Below, piece by piece: positions 8,701-16,877 of a DNA stretch of 53,530 bases. This DNA comes from Sedimentisphaerales bacterium. Lineage in GTDB: Bacteria; Planctomycetota; Phycisphaerae; Sedimentisphaerales; SM23-30. Numbering within the stretch: the stretch's first letter is position 1; the number at the start of each line of letters is the position of its first letter. A model generated the notes under the pieces. It saw only the letters and a list, made by a program, of their open reading frames with translations. It was not told the origin of the DNA and made no database searches. Made by a program: the position numbers and the translations under genes. The DNA is taken from positions 1 to 53,530 of the forward strand of contig JAFGKT010000043.1 in assembly GCA_016928435.1 (NCBI GenBank), read 5' to 3'.

Positions 8701-9527
8701 GCCCAGAGTACAGCTCGGCCGAAAAATGCGAAATACGCTTCTTCTTCCATATCAAGCTGGTCCAAGTATTGCAGACGGTCAGGACTGGGGCGATCAGCGA
8801 AACGGGGATAAGCGGAAATTTCAGCGATTCTGTGATTATCAGGGTTTTGCCAAAAAGTCGCGATATTTGCGGCGACATCATCAGCGGAGGTAAACTGCTG
8901 TAAGGCCTGCAAACCGGTGAAGGGGACAGTTTCAGCTACAATCTGTTGGATAACGCGGGGCTGGGGTTGATAGGTATCGATAGGCATACCCTCAGTCGGG
9001 CCTACATAGCCGACGCCATTATCGATACATTCCAGAATGCGCTGTTGAAGACGTGGCGTCAGGATGTTGAAGCTAACATCACTGATGATAACATCAACAG
9101 GTTCGTTAAGAGCCTGAAGCAGTAAGGCAGCGATATCGTCAGGCCTTTGGGCAATCAATCCTTGATGCGAGCCGCCGGCAGGAGCGCCCAAAGTATCAGG
9201 ATCGAAAGCGTAAATAGTCTTGACATTGAAATCAAAACGCTGTGACAATTCGATAGGCCAACGGCCTTGCTCCTTATGCGCGATGGCTAGGATATTGAGA
9301 GGACCATCGGCAAGACCATTTGCCCATATAATGTGGGGAGTAACAACTTCGTCCGATGCCGTAATGCGACCGGATTCATCGTCGGCATAGAACATATACT
9401 CTATCTGGCCTATACCTTCGAGTTGGAAAATGCGACTGGTTATTTCATCACCATCAGTGATAGATGAAAGGCAGGCTATGATGCCAAATACCACTGATAG
9501 AAACATGTGAGTGTGACGCATAGTCAT
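5775..9527 (-). CDS. Very large secreted GH42-like glycoside hydrolase
   Basis: From the ATG at 9527 the protein is 1250 residues and opens with a signal peptide (MTMRHTHMFLSVVFGIIACL). Upstream in-frame starts would bury that signal, so they are rejected. The middle resembles beta-galactosidase family GH42: YYLGDDIRYT near 574-583, then LNQAWGTFYSDF, and further on SRHIFEQL and HISIVYSPSSL. It is followed by a GATase-like trimerisation domain (VLILPLQLCLTANQADCIRR, ENGGTVIADS). The N-terminal 330 residues and the C-terminal 200 look like additional beta domains. GH42 proteins are usually about 650-700 residues, so this one is nearly doubled. Where GH42 normally has an Asn-Glu acid/base motif the sequence reads Gly-Asp-Asp, so activity is uncertain. 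It is the last gene of the minus-strand locus. Confidence 0.7.
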   Translation of the reverse strand: MTMRHTHMFLSVVFGIIACLSSITDGDEITSRIFQLEGIGQIEYMFYADDESGRITASDEVVTPHIIWANGLADGPLNILAIAHKEQGRWPIELSQRFDFNVKTIYAFDPDTLGAPAGGSHQGLIAQRPDDIAALLLQALNEPVDVIISDVSFNILTPRLQQRILECIDNGVGYVGPTEGMPIDTYQPQPRVIQQIVAETVPFTGLQALQQFTSADDVAANIATFWQNPDNHRIAEISAYPRFADRPSPDRLQYLDQLDMEEEAYFAFFGRAVLWAAGRLEDSAEWNVDWPTESVNRANLPCRLPFCCIVPDTAVELKIWDADGRLRYQGSCAQLPVLPAGDYFAALFLLQAPSQYYDWRLAHINITADVTIASIELDSIYKNPGQSIQADITLSAPPPDHAVLCCEVIDNFGRSIYREFIPAQQHVTWSGQFEHSLHIYNYVNVKLISNAGDVLDESRHSFYIAQPGPPRDDLNWYVWGASTGFHPRRRNVLHAFTRLGMCGTVTGPNLGLEVEAAAMDNIHPAPWAFNPPRLTVDDAGQTSPRYASQSYQSETLVDIAERAQRNTALSPLLYYLGDDIRYTPRGVDAGWSDDFRALLAQWTQQHYDSIEQLNQAWGTFYSDFSQVEPIRREEVLAAAEQGDYAPLCHWVEYQTCADTMIADWWRLMAETTHEVAPNVPANMGSCTVGWTWPGSGIDFWRLAQGKDLVNQYPNPWIHEIFRSAANPDALHGTWYGGYSLYCIPPYYDQQFFPWWALFHGINLHGLYYGGQDSHWSAERLLAPDLTPIDGSRHIFEQLHQLQGGIAKLLLNAQRPSDHISIVYSPSSLHASLLFTDGLPKPAAWNSLSTGADCFIYMQSWEALYYIARDTGFSIDVIHESQLEDARLLQSDTRVLILPLQLCLTANQADCIRRFVENGGTVIADSMCGMLDDQYRPNYPGMLADVLGVSFQPQTSQTRFEMQNVFANPDQSILNVMAVDNSVTLDTAESLAQAENNTPVFCVNNYGEGRALFFNALSRDYQLWRTSATEMPWRDRVAAFLDEQVDLRPAVGCELNTFGQEDGTHRIQVTEFNRYELDGAQYVGILRHHKLRTDESITMADLRPKTVRLTFDQTAHIYDVRRGTYRGFTNSVEDVIYPARAELYALLPYEVRDLTLQADFQNPVINVQAQIVCDPEDIARSTHVFHYTLIDPQGRTHPELSGNVLAPNAQVELNLFLGYNALPGAWHLTMRDTATGITRHILVPIDTSAAH

Positions 9528-9699
9528 CTTATCGCTCTTCAACCGGAAATCCTTTCGCAATAGCTGGTTCATTGGTGGGCTGCTTTTATCAGTTCGATGC
9601 CGTACTTTTTCTTGATTTACATTGAAGGGTTTCATAGCGGCGTGTTGCCCGTTTCTGACACCACACCGCACCCACGTTACTTATAACAGAAATTTCTTC

Positions 9700-11475
9700 T
9701 CAATTCCAGTAAGGATCACAGGCACTGTTTGCTGGGTCGGAACACTTCATCCAGTTTTCCGTCATTAGTGCAAAGTCCACTAAGTTCACAAACCCATCCT
9801 TGGAGACATCGGCTTCGGAATATAACGGCTCCCAGGACCGCGGTGTAAATCGCGTCGCCGCCGGCCAATATGTCGCGCTGATGGTATTACAGTGTTGCAT
9901 CAACGCTCGATTAGCAGCAGTATCCGCCACGCTGCCGCCCTGATAAAAAGCTATCCCGGGACATTCGGGATAATTCGTAGCAATATCGACAATCTTAGAG
10001 GTAATGCCCGCTTCGGTCGTACCATCTGCTGTATCAATCTCCCCCAGGGCACAGATCATCTTGTCCAAGATGCCGTCGGCTCGGGCCGTATTCAATCGCG
10101 ACTGAACGGACGACCAAGAGGTCGGAAAGGAGACTCCCCAGGTGTATGCTTCGGTAATCCATAAATCCACCGTGCCTTCCTGGACTAAGGTGACCAATTG
10201 AGACGGATATCCCACCGCCCACACAGCAATAAATGCGCACGGGTCCGCAGCCTTTACCTGTCGATAGGCCTCGACACAATAAGAATAATTGAACCATCCT
10301 GCAAAGGTTCCCCACTCGTCGATGGCTACGCCGGCGGTGATGATATCGGTATAGGCCGTGGGATCATCCGGCACATAACCTTGGGCTACAACGCGACGAC
10401 GCGACGCCTGCTCGACAAAATAGTGAACTTCATCTCCATCAGGAGCATAAGGCGATTGCGGACCATAAGCCCAAGCTAGGCGATTAATGCCCCGCTCGTA
10501 ACTCCAAAATGCGTCTAATGAGCCGCCCGCATCAACATTCATATTACTGTACAGCTCAGGATGGGCAACGATCAAGGCCGGCTGAAACCATGCTATGTAA
10601 GGTGGAGTGGGACGAGGAGAAACATAAGGATCGGTTATTACCACGTCTAATTGAGGACCGTTCGCTGCCTCCGAAGATGCAAAGGTGAAATCCGGATAGT
10701 CAGTATTAAAGTCGGGTTGGATATACGGATGCAATTGGAAACCATATTCCGGTATGATAGCTTGCTTGTCCCTCTCGGCCGGCAACGGTCGTAACGATTC
10801 AGTTACCCGCAGCGTGACAGGTCCCGTCTCGGTTATCACCGCGCTCGTTTGGGCACGATTATTGGCCGCACACCACACTTGGCCATCCGTCCAGGGCGAA
10901 ACTCCGCTTTGTCCGGGCGGCCAGGGAGTGGTGCCGTCAGTAGTAGTGTATGTCGCATTGGTATTCCAATTGCCATTGGTGCTGCTGCAGTACAACGGCT
11001 GAGCTGGATCGGTCTGATTAACGGAGGTACACTCAAGTCGCAGTGTGGCGGCAGCTACCGTTTTGTAGCTTGCAACATTAAGACCAGCCCACTCCGTATC
11101 CGGCAGACTGCTAAGGTCAAACCTCACCAACGCCGCGTGATGCTGGGTTGACGGAACCCCGTCAGCCAACAGATAGTTTTGATCAAACTGATTCGCACTC
11201 CCGCTGCCATAACCCACGTGACCGTCCTGTACGTCCGAACCACTTAGTGTATAAATGTAGCTTGTGCCGGTTGAATCCAGCCACTGCGCACTCAATCCGC
11301 TAAGGTCGAATATATCCACATAACAGTCCGGCGTATTAGCCGGTCCGGTAATGTCGCCAGTCAACCACACGGTTCCAGAGTCACCGCAGGTGGTTGGGGT
11401 TTGCGCCATCGCGTTGCTAACCAGCACCATCAGTAATCCCGCCGTCATCATCGCCTTTAAGTTCTTCTTGACCAT
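9700..11475 (-). CDS. Secreted DNRLRE/dockerin-like protein with putative TIM-barrel domain (paralogue A)
   Basis: This 591-residue exported protein has a signal peptide ending near NAMAQ. Next comes a dockerin-like segment (GDITGPANTPDCYVDIFDLS, 40-59), a DNRLRE-type beta sandwich at about 75-280, a barrel-like domain at about 290-540, and a C-terminal calcium-loop segment (ADVSKDGFVNLVDFALM). The barrel carries AIDEWG (Asp386, Glu387) and ITEAYTWG (Glu442). The same pattern appears in the protein at 15224-16792, so these are candidate catalytic acids. It is a tandem duplicate of the next gene upstream (11573-13336). The substrate is unknown; the context points to a polysaccharide. GGAGAAGCG stands before the ATG. 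Confidence 0.75.
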   Translation of the reverse strand: MVKKNLKAMMTAGLLMVLVSNAMAQTPTTCGDSGTVWLTGDITGPANTPDCYVDIFDLSGLSAQWLDSTGTSYIYTLSGSDVQDGHVGYGSGSANQFDQNYLLADGVPSTQHHAALVRFDLSSLPDTEWAGLNVASYKTVAAATLRLECTSVNQTDPAQPLYCSSTNGNWNTNATYTTTDGTTPWPPGQSGVSPWTDGQVWCAANNRAQTSAVITETGPVTLRVTESLRPLPAERDKQAIIPEYGFQLHPYIQPDFNTDYPDFTFASSEAANGPQLDVVITDPYVSPRPTPPYIAWFQPALIVAHPELYSNMNVDAGGSLDAFWSYERGINRLAWAYGPQSPYAPDGDEVHYFVEQASRRRVVAQGYVPDDPTAYTDIITAGVAIDEWGTFAGWFNYSYCVEAYRQVKAADPCAFIAVWAVGYPSQLVTLVQEGTVDLWITEAYTWGVSFPTSWSSVQSRLNTARADGILDKMICALGEIDTADGTTEAGITSKIVDIATNYPECPGIAFYQGGSVADTAANRALMQHCNTISATYWPAATRFTPRSWEPLYSEADVSKDGFVNLVDFALMTENWMKCSDPANSACDPYWN

Positions 11476-11504
11476 CGCTTCTCCTAACTTTGAATCAGAA
11501 TTAC

Positions 11505-11546
11505 AAAAAAAGAGCGTCGAACACCAACGGCGTCCGGCGCTCTTTT
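11505..11546 (-). terminator. Rho-independent terminator after paralogue B
   Basis: Read on the minus strand, AAGAGCG and CGCTCTT form a GC-rich stem, with a run of seven T immediately after it (complement of 11504-11511). It lies in the 97-base gap downstream of the gene ending at 11573 and upstream of the gene starting at 11475. The two paralogues may therefore be partly uncoupled in transcription. Confidence 0.65.
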
Positions 11547-11572
11547 AGGTTACTTGTGATAATTTTGACTAA

Positions 11573-13336
11573 CTAGTAGGTAATATCACACTCGGCATTG
11601 GCTGGATCAGAACACTTCATCCAGTTAGCAGCCATCAACGCGAAATCAGCCAAGTCCACAACGCCATCCTCGGAAAAATCGCCCTGGGGATACAAGGGCA
11701 ACCAGGACGCCGGGGTAAACCGGGTTGTCGGCCAGTATGTCGCGGATAGGGTATTGCAATGTGCAGTCAAGCTTCGATTGGCGGAAGTATCTGCTTTACT
11801 CTGCAAGAAAGCTATCCCAGGGCTATTGGGATACTGCGAACTGATATTGGCCAGTACGGTGCTGACGGCCGACTCACTCGCGCCGGCATAAGTATTGATG
11901 TACGACAGCCCCACAATCATCTTGTCATCAATGCCATCGGTGACTCCCTGATCCATTATGCCCTGTACTTGGGCCCAAGTCATGGCGCCGGAGTAGACCC
12001 AAAGGCGTGCATGAACGATTATCAGGTCTATCGTACCATCCTGGACTAACGGGACCAATTCCGTGGGATAGCCCCACGCCCACACGGCTCTAAACGCACA
12101 AGGGTCATTAGCCTCGGCTAGTTGGATAGAGGAAATCCAGTCATCTACATATGCGGGATACCAGCTTTCAGGGCTGTTCCAGTCTGTAAACGATATTCCC
12201 GAGGTTATGATCTCCGCCCAGGCATTAGGATCATCGGGCAGATATCCTTGGGCTGAATAGTGACGTCGGGATGCTTGCTTGTAGAAGTAGCACGGGTCTT
12301 CATCCATACCACTGTAGTACACAGACGGAGTAGCACCCCAACCCATTCGATTGACGCCGTTATCGTAGCACCAGAACGGATCCAATAATCCACACTCCAT
12401 ATTCATGTTGGTGTAAAGCGTCTCATCCTCCTCGACGTAGGCCGGGTGATCCCACACTACATATGGCATCGAGGGCCGAGGAGCAATGTACGGATCGGTT
12501 ATCATAATCTTCAATACCGGGCCGTTTCCGCTTTCGGAAGAGGCGATTTGGATATCAGGATAGTCGGTTTCATCGTCTGGTGTCGTATACGGATGCAATT
12601 GCAGGCCGTTGGGCAACAAATCCGCTATGGCCCAATCCCGCACCGCATCGGTTACATCAAACTCTACGGTCCCGGTCCCTGTTATCACCTGCTCAGTTCT
12701 GGTACTAGGCGTTGCACAAGCCCACACTTGGCCGACACCCGGCCAGGGGTTAACGATGTTGCCGCAAGGGTCGAGTTGGCCGTCCCTGGAGAAGTATGTC
12801 GCATCGGAAGTCCAAGGATATCCCGGCGCGGCACAGTACAGCGGCAGGGCGGGATCGGTCTGCTGAACCGAAGTAACCTCTACGACTAACGTAGCCTTGG
12901 CAACCGCCTGATAAGTTGCGTAATCGGGGCCCCAGAACTGATCGAACGGCACGGGCACGGTGCTGCTGTTAACGTCATGCTGTATCAACGCGGCGTAGAA
13001 TTCCGTATTAGGAACACCGTTCATCAGCAGATAATCTTCGTCAAAATCCTCGCCGATGGCATTCAACGGGTCACTGCAGTCTCTGCCCACATGACCGTCC
13101 TGCAACACGTCCGGCGAATAAAGCGTGCTTGTTGACTCTAGCCACTGTGAACTCAAGGCGCTCAGGTCGAGAGTGTCCACGTAACAGTCAGGCACATTGC
13201 CCGTTCCAGTTATGTCCCCGGTCAAATACACGGTGTTTGGATCGCCGCACACCGTCGGAGGGGCAGCCATCACGTTGCCAGCCAGCAACATGACCAATCC
13301 CAGCATCATCATTCTCTTCACAATTGCCTTCATCAT
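11573..13336 (-). CDS. Secreted DNRLRE/dockerin-like protein with degenerate barrel (paralogue B)
   Basis: This 587-residue protein is collinear with its neighbour at 9700-11475. It has a signal peptide, a dockerin-like segment (GDITGTGNVPDCYVDTLDLS), a DNRLRE-like sandwich, a barrel-like domain and a C-terminal calcium loop (GDFSEDGVVDLADFALM). Long stretches are shared, such as PDDPNAWAEIIT, DPCAFRAVWAWGYPTELV and AHCNTLSATYWP. The two acidic motifs of paralogue A are not kept: AIDEWG becomes SFTDWN (382-387) and ITEAYTWG becomes IVHARLWV (440-447). It may be a non-catalytic binding partner. A ribosome-binding site (AAGGAGATGCG) precedes the start codons. Confidence 0.72.
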   Translation of the reverse strand: MMKAIVKRMMMLGLVMLLAGNVMAAPPTVCGDPNTVYLTGDITGTGNVPDCYVDTLDLSALSSQWLESTSTLYSPDVLQDGHVGRDCSDPLNAIGEDFDEDYLLMNGVPNTEFYAALIQHDVNSSTVPVPFDQFWGPDYATYQAVAKATLVVEVTSVQQTDPALPLYCAAPGYPWTSDATYFSRDGQLDPCGNIVNPWPGVGQVWACATPSTRTEQVITGTGTVEFDVTDAVRDWAIADLLPNGLQLHPYTTPDDETDYPDIQIASSESGNGPVLKIMITDPYIAPRPSMPYVVWDHPAYVEEDETLYTNMNMECGLLDPFWCYDNGVNRMGWGATPSVYYSGMDEDPCYFYKQASRRHYSAQGYLPDDPNAWAEIITSGISFTDWNSPESWYPAYVDDWISSIQLAEANDPCAFRAVWAWGYPTELVPLVQDGTIDLIIVHARLWVYSGAMTWAQVQGIMDQGVTDGIDDKMIVGLSYINTYAGASESAVSTVLANISSQYPNSPGIAFLQSKADTSANRSLTAHCNTLSATYWPTTRFTPASWLPLYPQGDFSEDGVVDLADFALMAANWMKCSDPANAECDITY

Positions 13337-13407
13337 CGCATCTCCTTGCTATAGAATAAGTGTTACTCAAACGCACCTAAACAACAATTGCCCGTCCATA
13401 TGCGTTA

Positions 13408-14190
13408 TTACGGACACCACGGACACCAGTGTTCACCAAATAAACTATCCCTGTATTCATAGCTTTCCGCATTCTCTTTGTTCCCGGCGTCGATCGTCTC
13501 TATGTGACCGTCCAGACACGCCATGTCTTGACGGGTACCGTTGTTATGACGAAAACTCATACGCATATTAACCAATGATATCCCGTGGGCGGCAATAAGT
13601 TCACCATCAGTCAAGACAGCGATCTCAGCCGGTGATTTTCCAGCCCTAACGTCCACCGTGCTAGCTCGGAATTCATCCGGAATACCATACGCTTCATCGC
13701 AATGGCGTACATCGGCTGCTATATCACGCCAAAGCGTCGACCACAGACCACTGTTATAAAGAAAGCTGCCCACAGTAAAATCCGGCGGATACTCTTCGTC
13801 CATATCCCATGTGCCGTCCTGGGGAGCCATATTCGCAAAGTGCGGGTGATCGGTGTCTGGATTAAAATCTTTATTAGTAGGGCACCACCAAATCCCGTAG
13901 TCACGTACGCAGCCGGTTAAGTATAGCCGGGCCGGTAACAAAGTCCCCTTGGTATACGGCGCGCCGGCAACATACCTCTCCCACGGATAGGCATCATGTT
14001 CCGTGGTGTAAAGCAGTATTCCCTTTGTAATGGAGCTTACATTGGAAGCGCACACCGCGGTCCGAGCTGCCTCACGCGCTTTGGCCAACGAAGGCAAAAG
14101 GATCGCCACCAGCAAAGCGATGATTGAAACCACAACCAACAATTCGATCAGCGTAAAACCGCCCTGTTTGTTCGTCATTTTCGTACGCAT
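13408..14190 (-). CDS. Prepilin-type N-terminal methylation protein (pseudopilin-like)
   Basis: This 260-residue protein starts at the ATG at 14190, preceded by AAGGAGA. The in-frame extension to 14319 lacks a ribosome-binding site and would move the prepilin motif inward. [20 protein letters not shown] is a textbook prepilin peptidase site (cleavage after Gly, mature Phe-Thr-Leu-Ile-Glu) followed by a long hydrophobic helix. The rest is a globular secreted domain. A motif near the end, [16 protein letters not shown], resembles the H-X-DG processing-associated motif of planctomycete and verrucomicrobial pilin-like proteins. Pilus motor genes are absent. In this phylum such proteins are numerous and often sit beside polysaccharide-degrading genes, so a role in surface binding or secretion is plausible. 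Confidence 0.8.
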   Translation of the reverse strand: MRTKMTNKQGGFTLIELLVVVSIIALLVAILLPSLAKAREAARTAVCASNVSSITKGILLYTTEHDAYPWERYVAGAPYTKGTLLPARLYLTGCVRDYGIWWCPTNKDFNPDTDHPHFANMAPQDGTWDMDEEYPPDFTVGSFLYNSGLWSTLWRDIAADVRHCDEAYGIPDEFRASTVDVRAGKSPAEIAVLTDGELIAAHGISLVNMRMSFRHNNGTRQDMACLDGHIETIDAGNKENAESYEYRDSLFGEHWCPWCP

Positions 14191-14285
14191 CAGAGTTCTC
14201 CTTGGGTTGAAAGCCCAGTAAAGCGTAAAACGTCTCTGTCTTTTTGTCATCTTGGCACACATCCATGTGCCCCTTGAATTGGAAT

Positions 14286-14316
14286 CCCGGTCCAAGGTGA
14301 CGACCCTTGGACCGGG
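14286..14316 (-). terminator. Perfect 12-bp hairpin downstream of the PEP-CTERM gene
   Basis: CCCGGTCCAAGG (14286-14297) and CCTTGGACCGGG (14305-14316) are exact inverted repeats with a 7-base loop. The hairpin lies 18 bases past the stop of the PEP-CTERM gene on the minus strand. A T tract is nearly absent, so it may stabilise the mRNA 3' end or set differential expression along the operon instead of acting as a full terminator. Confidence 0.6.
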
Positions 14317-14334
14317 CAAAAGTATTACCTAAAC

Positions 14335-15093
14335 TTACTTACGTCTGCGGAGCAGACCCACCAAACCGCCAAGACCCAACAGGGACATGGTCATGGGCTC
14401 AGGAACAACTACATCCAAGCGCGCTGCCAGGGTTGCATCGCCCTCGGCGGCGGCATATTCCTCCGGCCAGAAGACTACGACAGGATTCGAAGAATAGCCC
14501 GGTGCGCCTTCGATAGCATCATGGACACCGATCAGGAAGCCCATATTGCCTTTGCCGTCAAACAACCAAGATCTGACGATGTCGGTGACGTCCCAGGTGA
14601 TATCAGTATTATTGGTGGTTACCGGAGCAGCCTCGACCAGCGATGAAGGAATGCTGGAGGCATAGGGAACGGGGTAGCCAAGACCGATGAGGTCGGGCCA
14701 ATCATTCGTGCCGTCATAGGTCACCATGGTGGCATCGGTGGTCCAATCCACTACATCGTTCATCTGCCAAACCTTGACGGTATCAACGGCTGAGCTGCAG
14801 CCTTCCTTGATGTGCATGGTCAACGTTGCACTCATCAAATCATCATGGCCAGTTGTATCCACACTTGACAGGTCAAACTTGACCATCGTCTGAGTAACCC
14901 GGACCCAAGACCGAATCTCGGCCCGCAGTTCTACATCGCTGCTGTTGTCAAAACCAGGGACACCGCCGTAACCGGCTTCGACCCAACCATCCAATACGCC
15001 GGTAGTGTAATCCAAATTGTACTCCACCGCAGCGGCCGCCGGCAAAGCCATTGCCAAAACCAACATCGCAACAAAACTCAACTTCTTCATCAT
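14335..15093 (-). CDS. PEP-CTERM protein with DNRLRE domain
   Basis: This 252-residue exported protein has a signal peptide (KKLSFVAMLVLAMALPAAAA). A DNRLRE-type beta domain follows, with VKFDLSSV, SATLTMHIKEGC, VKVWQMNDVVDWT, ITWDVTDIVRSWL and FLIGVHDAIEG. It ends in the sorting signal VVPEPMTMSLLGLGGLVGL plus LRRRK (Pro-Glu-Pro, hydrophobic helix, basic tail). PEP-CTERM proteins are recognised by an exosortase and end up outside the cell, often with exopolysaccharide; no exosortase gene is in this window. The start is one of two consecutive ATGs behind AAAGGAGG; a GTG at 15096 is too close to that site. Confidence 0.85.
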   Translation of the reverse strand: MMKKLSFVAMLVLAMALPAAAAVEYNLDYTTGVLDGWVEAGYGGVPGFDNSSDVELRAEIRSWVRVTQTMVKFDLSSVDTTGHDDLMSATLTMHIKEGCSSAVDTVKVWQMNDVVDWTTDATMVTYDGTNDWPDLIGLGYPVPYASSIPSSLVEAAPVTTNNTDITWDVTDIVRSWLFDGKGNMGFLIGVHDAIEGAPGYSSNPVVVFWPEEYAAAEGDATLAARLDVVVPEPMTMSLLGLGGLVGLLRRRK

Positions 15094-15223
15094 CACAAAC
15101 CTCCTTTAGAAAAGGAAACTCCAGGAAACACACATGGCTGCCACAACATCATGACATAGAACCAAGATTGCTTCCATACTATTCATTCGGCCAAGCACAT
15201 TGCTCGCCCGACACAACCTTTCT

Positions 15224-16792
15224 TTACGGGATCAACCTCGCGATTGTTGCCCGTGAATCCAATACTGTTGCCGCGTCAGCAGATAGTATTCTCGCTTCAA
15301 ATTCGTGATTGCCTTGGGGCAATTGGACCGAACAAGGAACCATCACTCGATTACGATTTCGGTTAGCTCCGGCTGGGACTGACACAACTTGCTGCTGCGC
15401 CAATTCTTCGCCGTCACAGTAAAAACCGACTGTAATCGAACCACTGTCCATACCACCAATATTGCTTACCGCGGCCCACAGCCGTGGTTGTCCTTCTGAA
15501 TGATCTATCCACAAACTTTCTTCTTCCAAAGTTACACAAGGCATAATGTAATATCGAAGGAGCAAATCATTTGCTGTGGCGACTATGGTGGCGTATTTCA
15601 CATCCAATTCAGGTGTGGGGTCTAGGCCCCATCTTCCGTAACCTGCGCCCAACGAGTACCAGCAAAGCCCTCGCATCTCGGGCCAATTCCGCCTAACGTA
15701 ACGAATCACCTGCTCCATCTCACCCGGTTCCATATAATCGGGCCGTTCCGACAAATCGAACGCCAACAGCGTATTGCAATGGCTTGAGTAAGCGGAGGTA
15801 ATCAAGTCTGTCGCTCGTATGTAAGGCTCCATGCGACTATCGATCATCCGATAGATTTGCTGGGTGTCGAGGCACTCGGGCATCGCTCCCCAAATGTAAC
15901 ATTCCAGCAGAAGGAAGTCGGCCGCTTGACGGTAATATTGAGCGACTTCGTTACGCACGCCGCCGCCGTGCCAGACAGCAAAGACACGTTCTGGCATTTC
16001 TTGCTGGGCTCGAACCAGTCCTCTCAGCGAGATCGCCGAGAACTCTTCTTTCAGCGAGCCTGGGTAGCCGCCCATTTCATCGATGCCGAAACCGCTGTAT
16101 CCGTCTGATTGCTCGGCAGTATACATCTCGTAAAAGTAATCTTCTAACTCGGCTGCAAACCGTTCAGGATCGCTTTCCATCAATTCTCTATCGTAATAAC
16201 CCGAAGCACATTGACTCATGCCGCCCCAGGTCCACTTCAAGGGAGTAATTCCGCGTTCGAGCAACACCGGCGCCTGCTCATCAGCCAGGCTGGTAACACA
16301 GGTAGCCCATCGCATACCCGGTGTTTCGCGATACCACACAAAATGAAGTTCACGGCCTTCATCCAGTACCGGCAACGTCAATGTCGCGATGTTGTTGTCT
16401 TCGTTGGTTTCGGCAATCGCGTTGTCTGGATCGACCGTCGCTGTGACCTGATAAAATCCGTTCGCTCCGGCTGTCCAAGTATAAAAAGCGACCCTATCTT
16501 GGCTGTTTTCTTCGGCCTGCAATTCAAGCTGCGCCGTATCCAGCACTTGTCCTTGTGAGTCTTCGATTTGCAACAATACCGTCAAGGGATCGGTGACATC
16601 GGCGGCTGTCAGCCGCACGCCGATTCGCACTTGCTCTCCCTCCCGCGGCAATACCGGATTGGTAAAGAGATCAGCATTGACGTAATCATCCGTTGCCAGC
16701 GTCAGATCAAGGGTGTCCGAGCCTCCCGCAACGGCACAACTCATCGTCGCCAGTAATAGAAAAAGCAATGTGTTTTTGATAGCTTTGTACAT
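15224..16792 (-). CDS. Secreted CARDB-flanked putative TIM-barrel protein
   Basis: From the ATG at 16792, preceded by AGAGAGAAG, the protein has 522 residues with a signal peptide (KNTLLFLLLATMSCAVAGG). An in-frame ATG at 16816 would put 8 charged residues first. Residues about 30-142 form a CARDB-type beta domain (VTATVDPDNAIAETNEDNN is characteristic). A barrel-like domain follows with GFGIDEMGG (Asp238, Glu239), VFAVWHGGG, LLLECYIWG (Glu297) and MRGLCWYSLG. A second CARDB-like domain closes the protein (LWAAVSNIGGMDSGSITVGF). The barrel motifs match those of the tandem paralogues at 9700-13336, although overall similarity looks low. It is the first structural gene after the LacI gene. Confidence 0.68.
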   Translation of the reverse strand: MYKAIKNTLLFLLLATMSCAVAGGSDTLDLTLATDDYVNADLFTNPVLPREGEQVRIGVRLTAADVTDPLTVLLQIEDSQGQVLDTAQLELQAEENSQDRVAFYTWTAGANGFYQVTATVDPDNAIAETNEDNNIATLTLPVLDEGRELHFVWYRETPGMRWATCVTSLADEQAPVLLERGITPLKWTWGGMSQCASGYYDRELMESDPERFAAELEDYFYEMYTAEQSDGYSGFGIDEMGGYPGSLKEEFSAISLRGLVRAQQEMPERVFAVWHGGGVRNEVAQYYRQAADFLLLECYIWGAMPECLDTQQIYRMIDSRMEPYIRATDLITSAYSSHCNTLLAFDLSERPDYMEPGEMEQVIRYVRRNWPEMRGLCWYSLGAGYGRWGLDPTPELDVKYATIVATANDLLLRYYIMPCVTLEEESLWIDHSEGQPRLWAAVSNIGGMDSGSITVGFYCDGEELAQQQVVSVPAGANRNRNRVMVPCSVQLPQGNHEFEARILSADAATVLDSRATIARLIP

Positions 16793-16877
16793 CAACTTCT
16801 CTCTAGTTTTTTGCATCCAACTATTTTACGGCACTTAGGTGCTATTTCAGTTTCTCTTAACAAGATATGGTACGTGG

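Noticed and set aside
9528..9671. Upstream in-frame extension of the GH42-like protein
   Set aside because: It would place 48 polar residues ahead of an obvious signal peptide; the start at 9527 (or the next ATG) is more credible.
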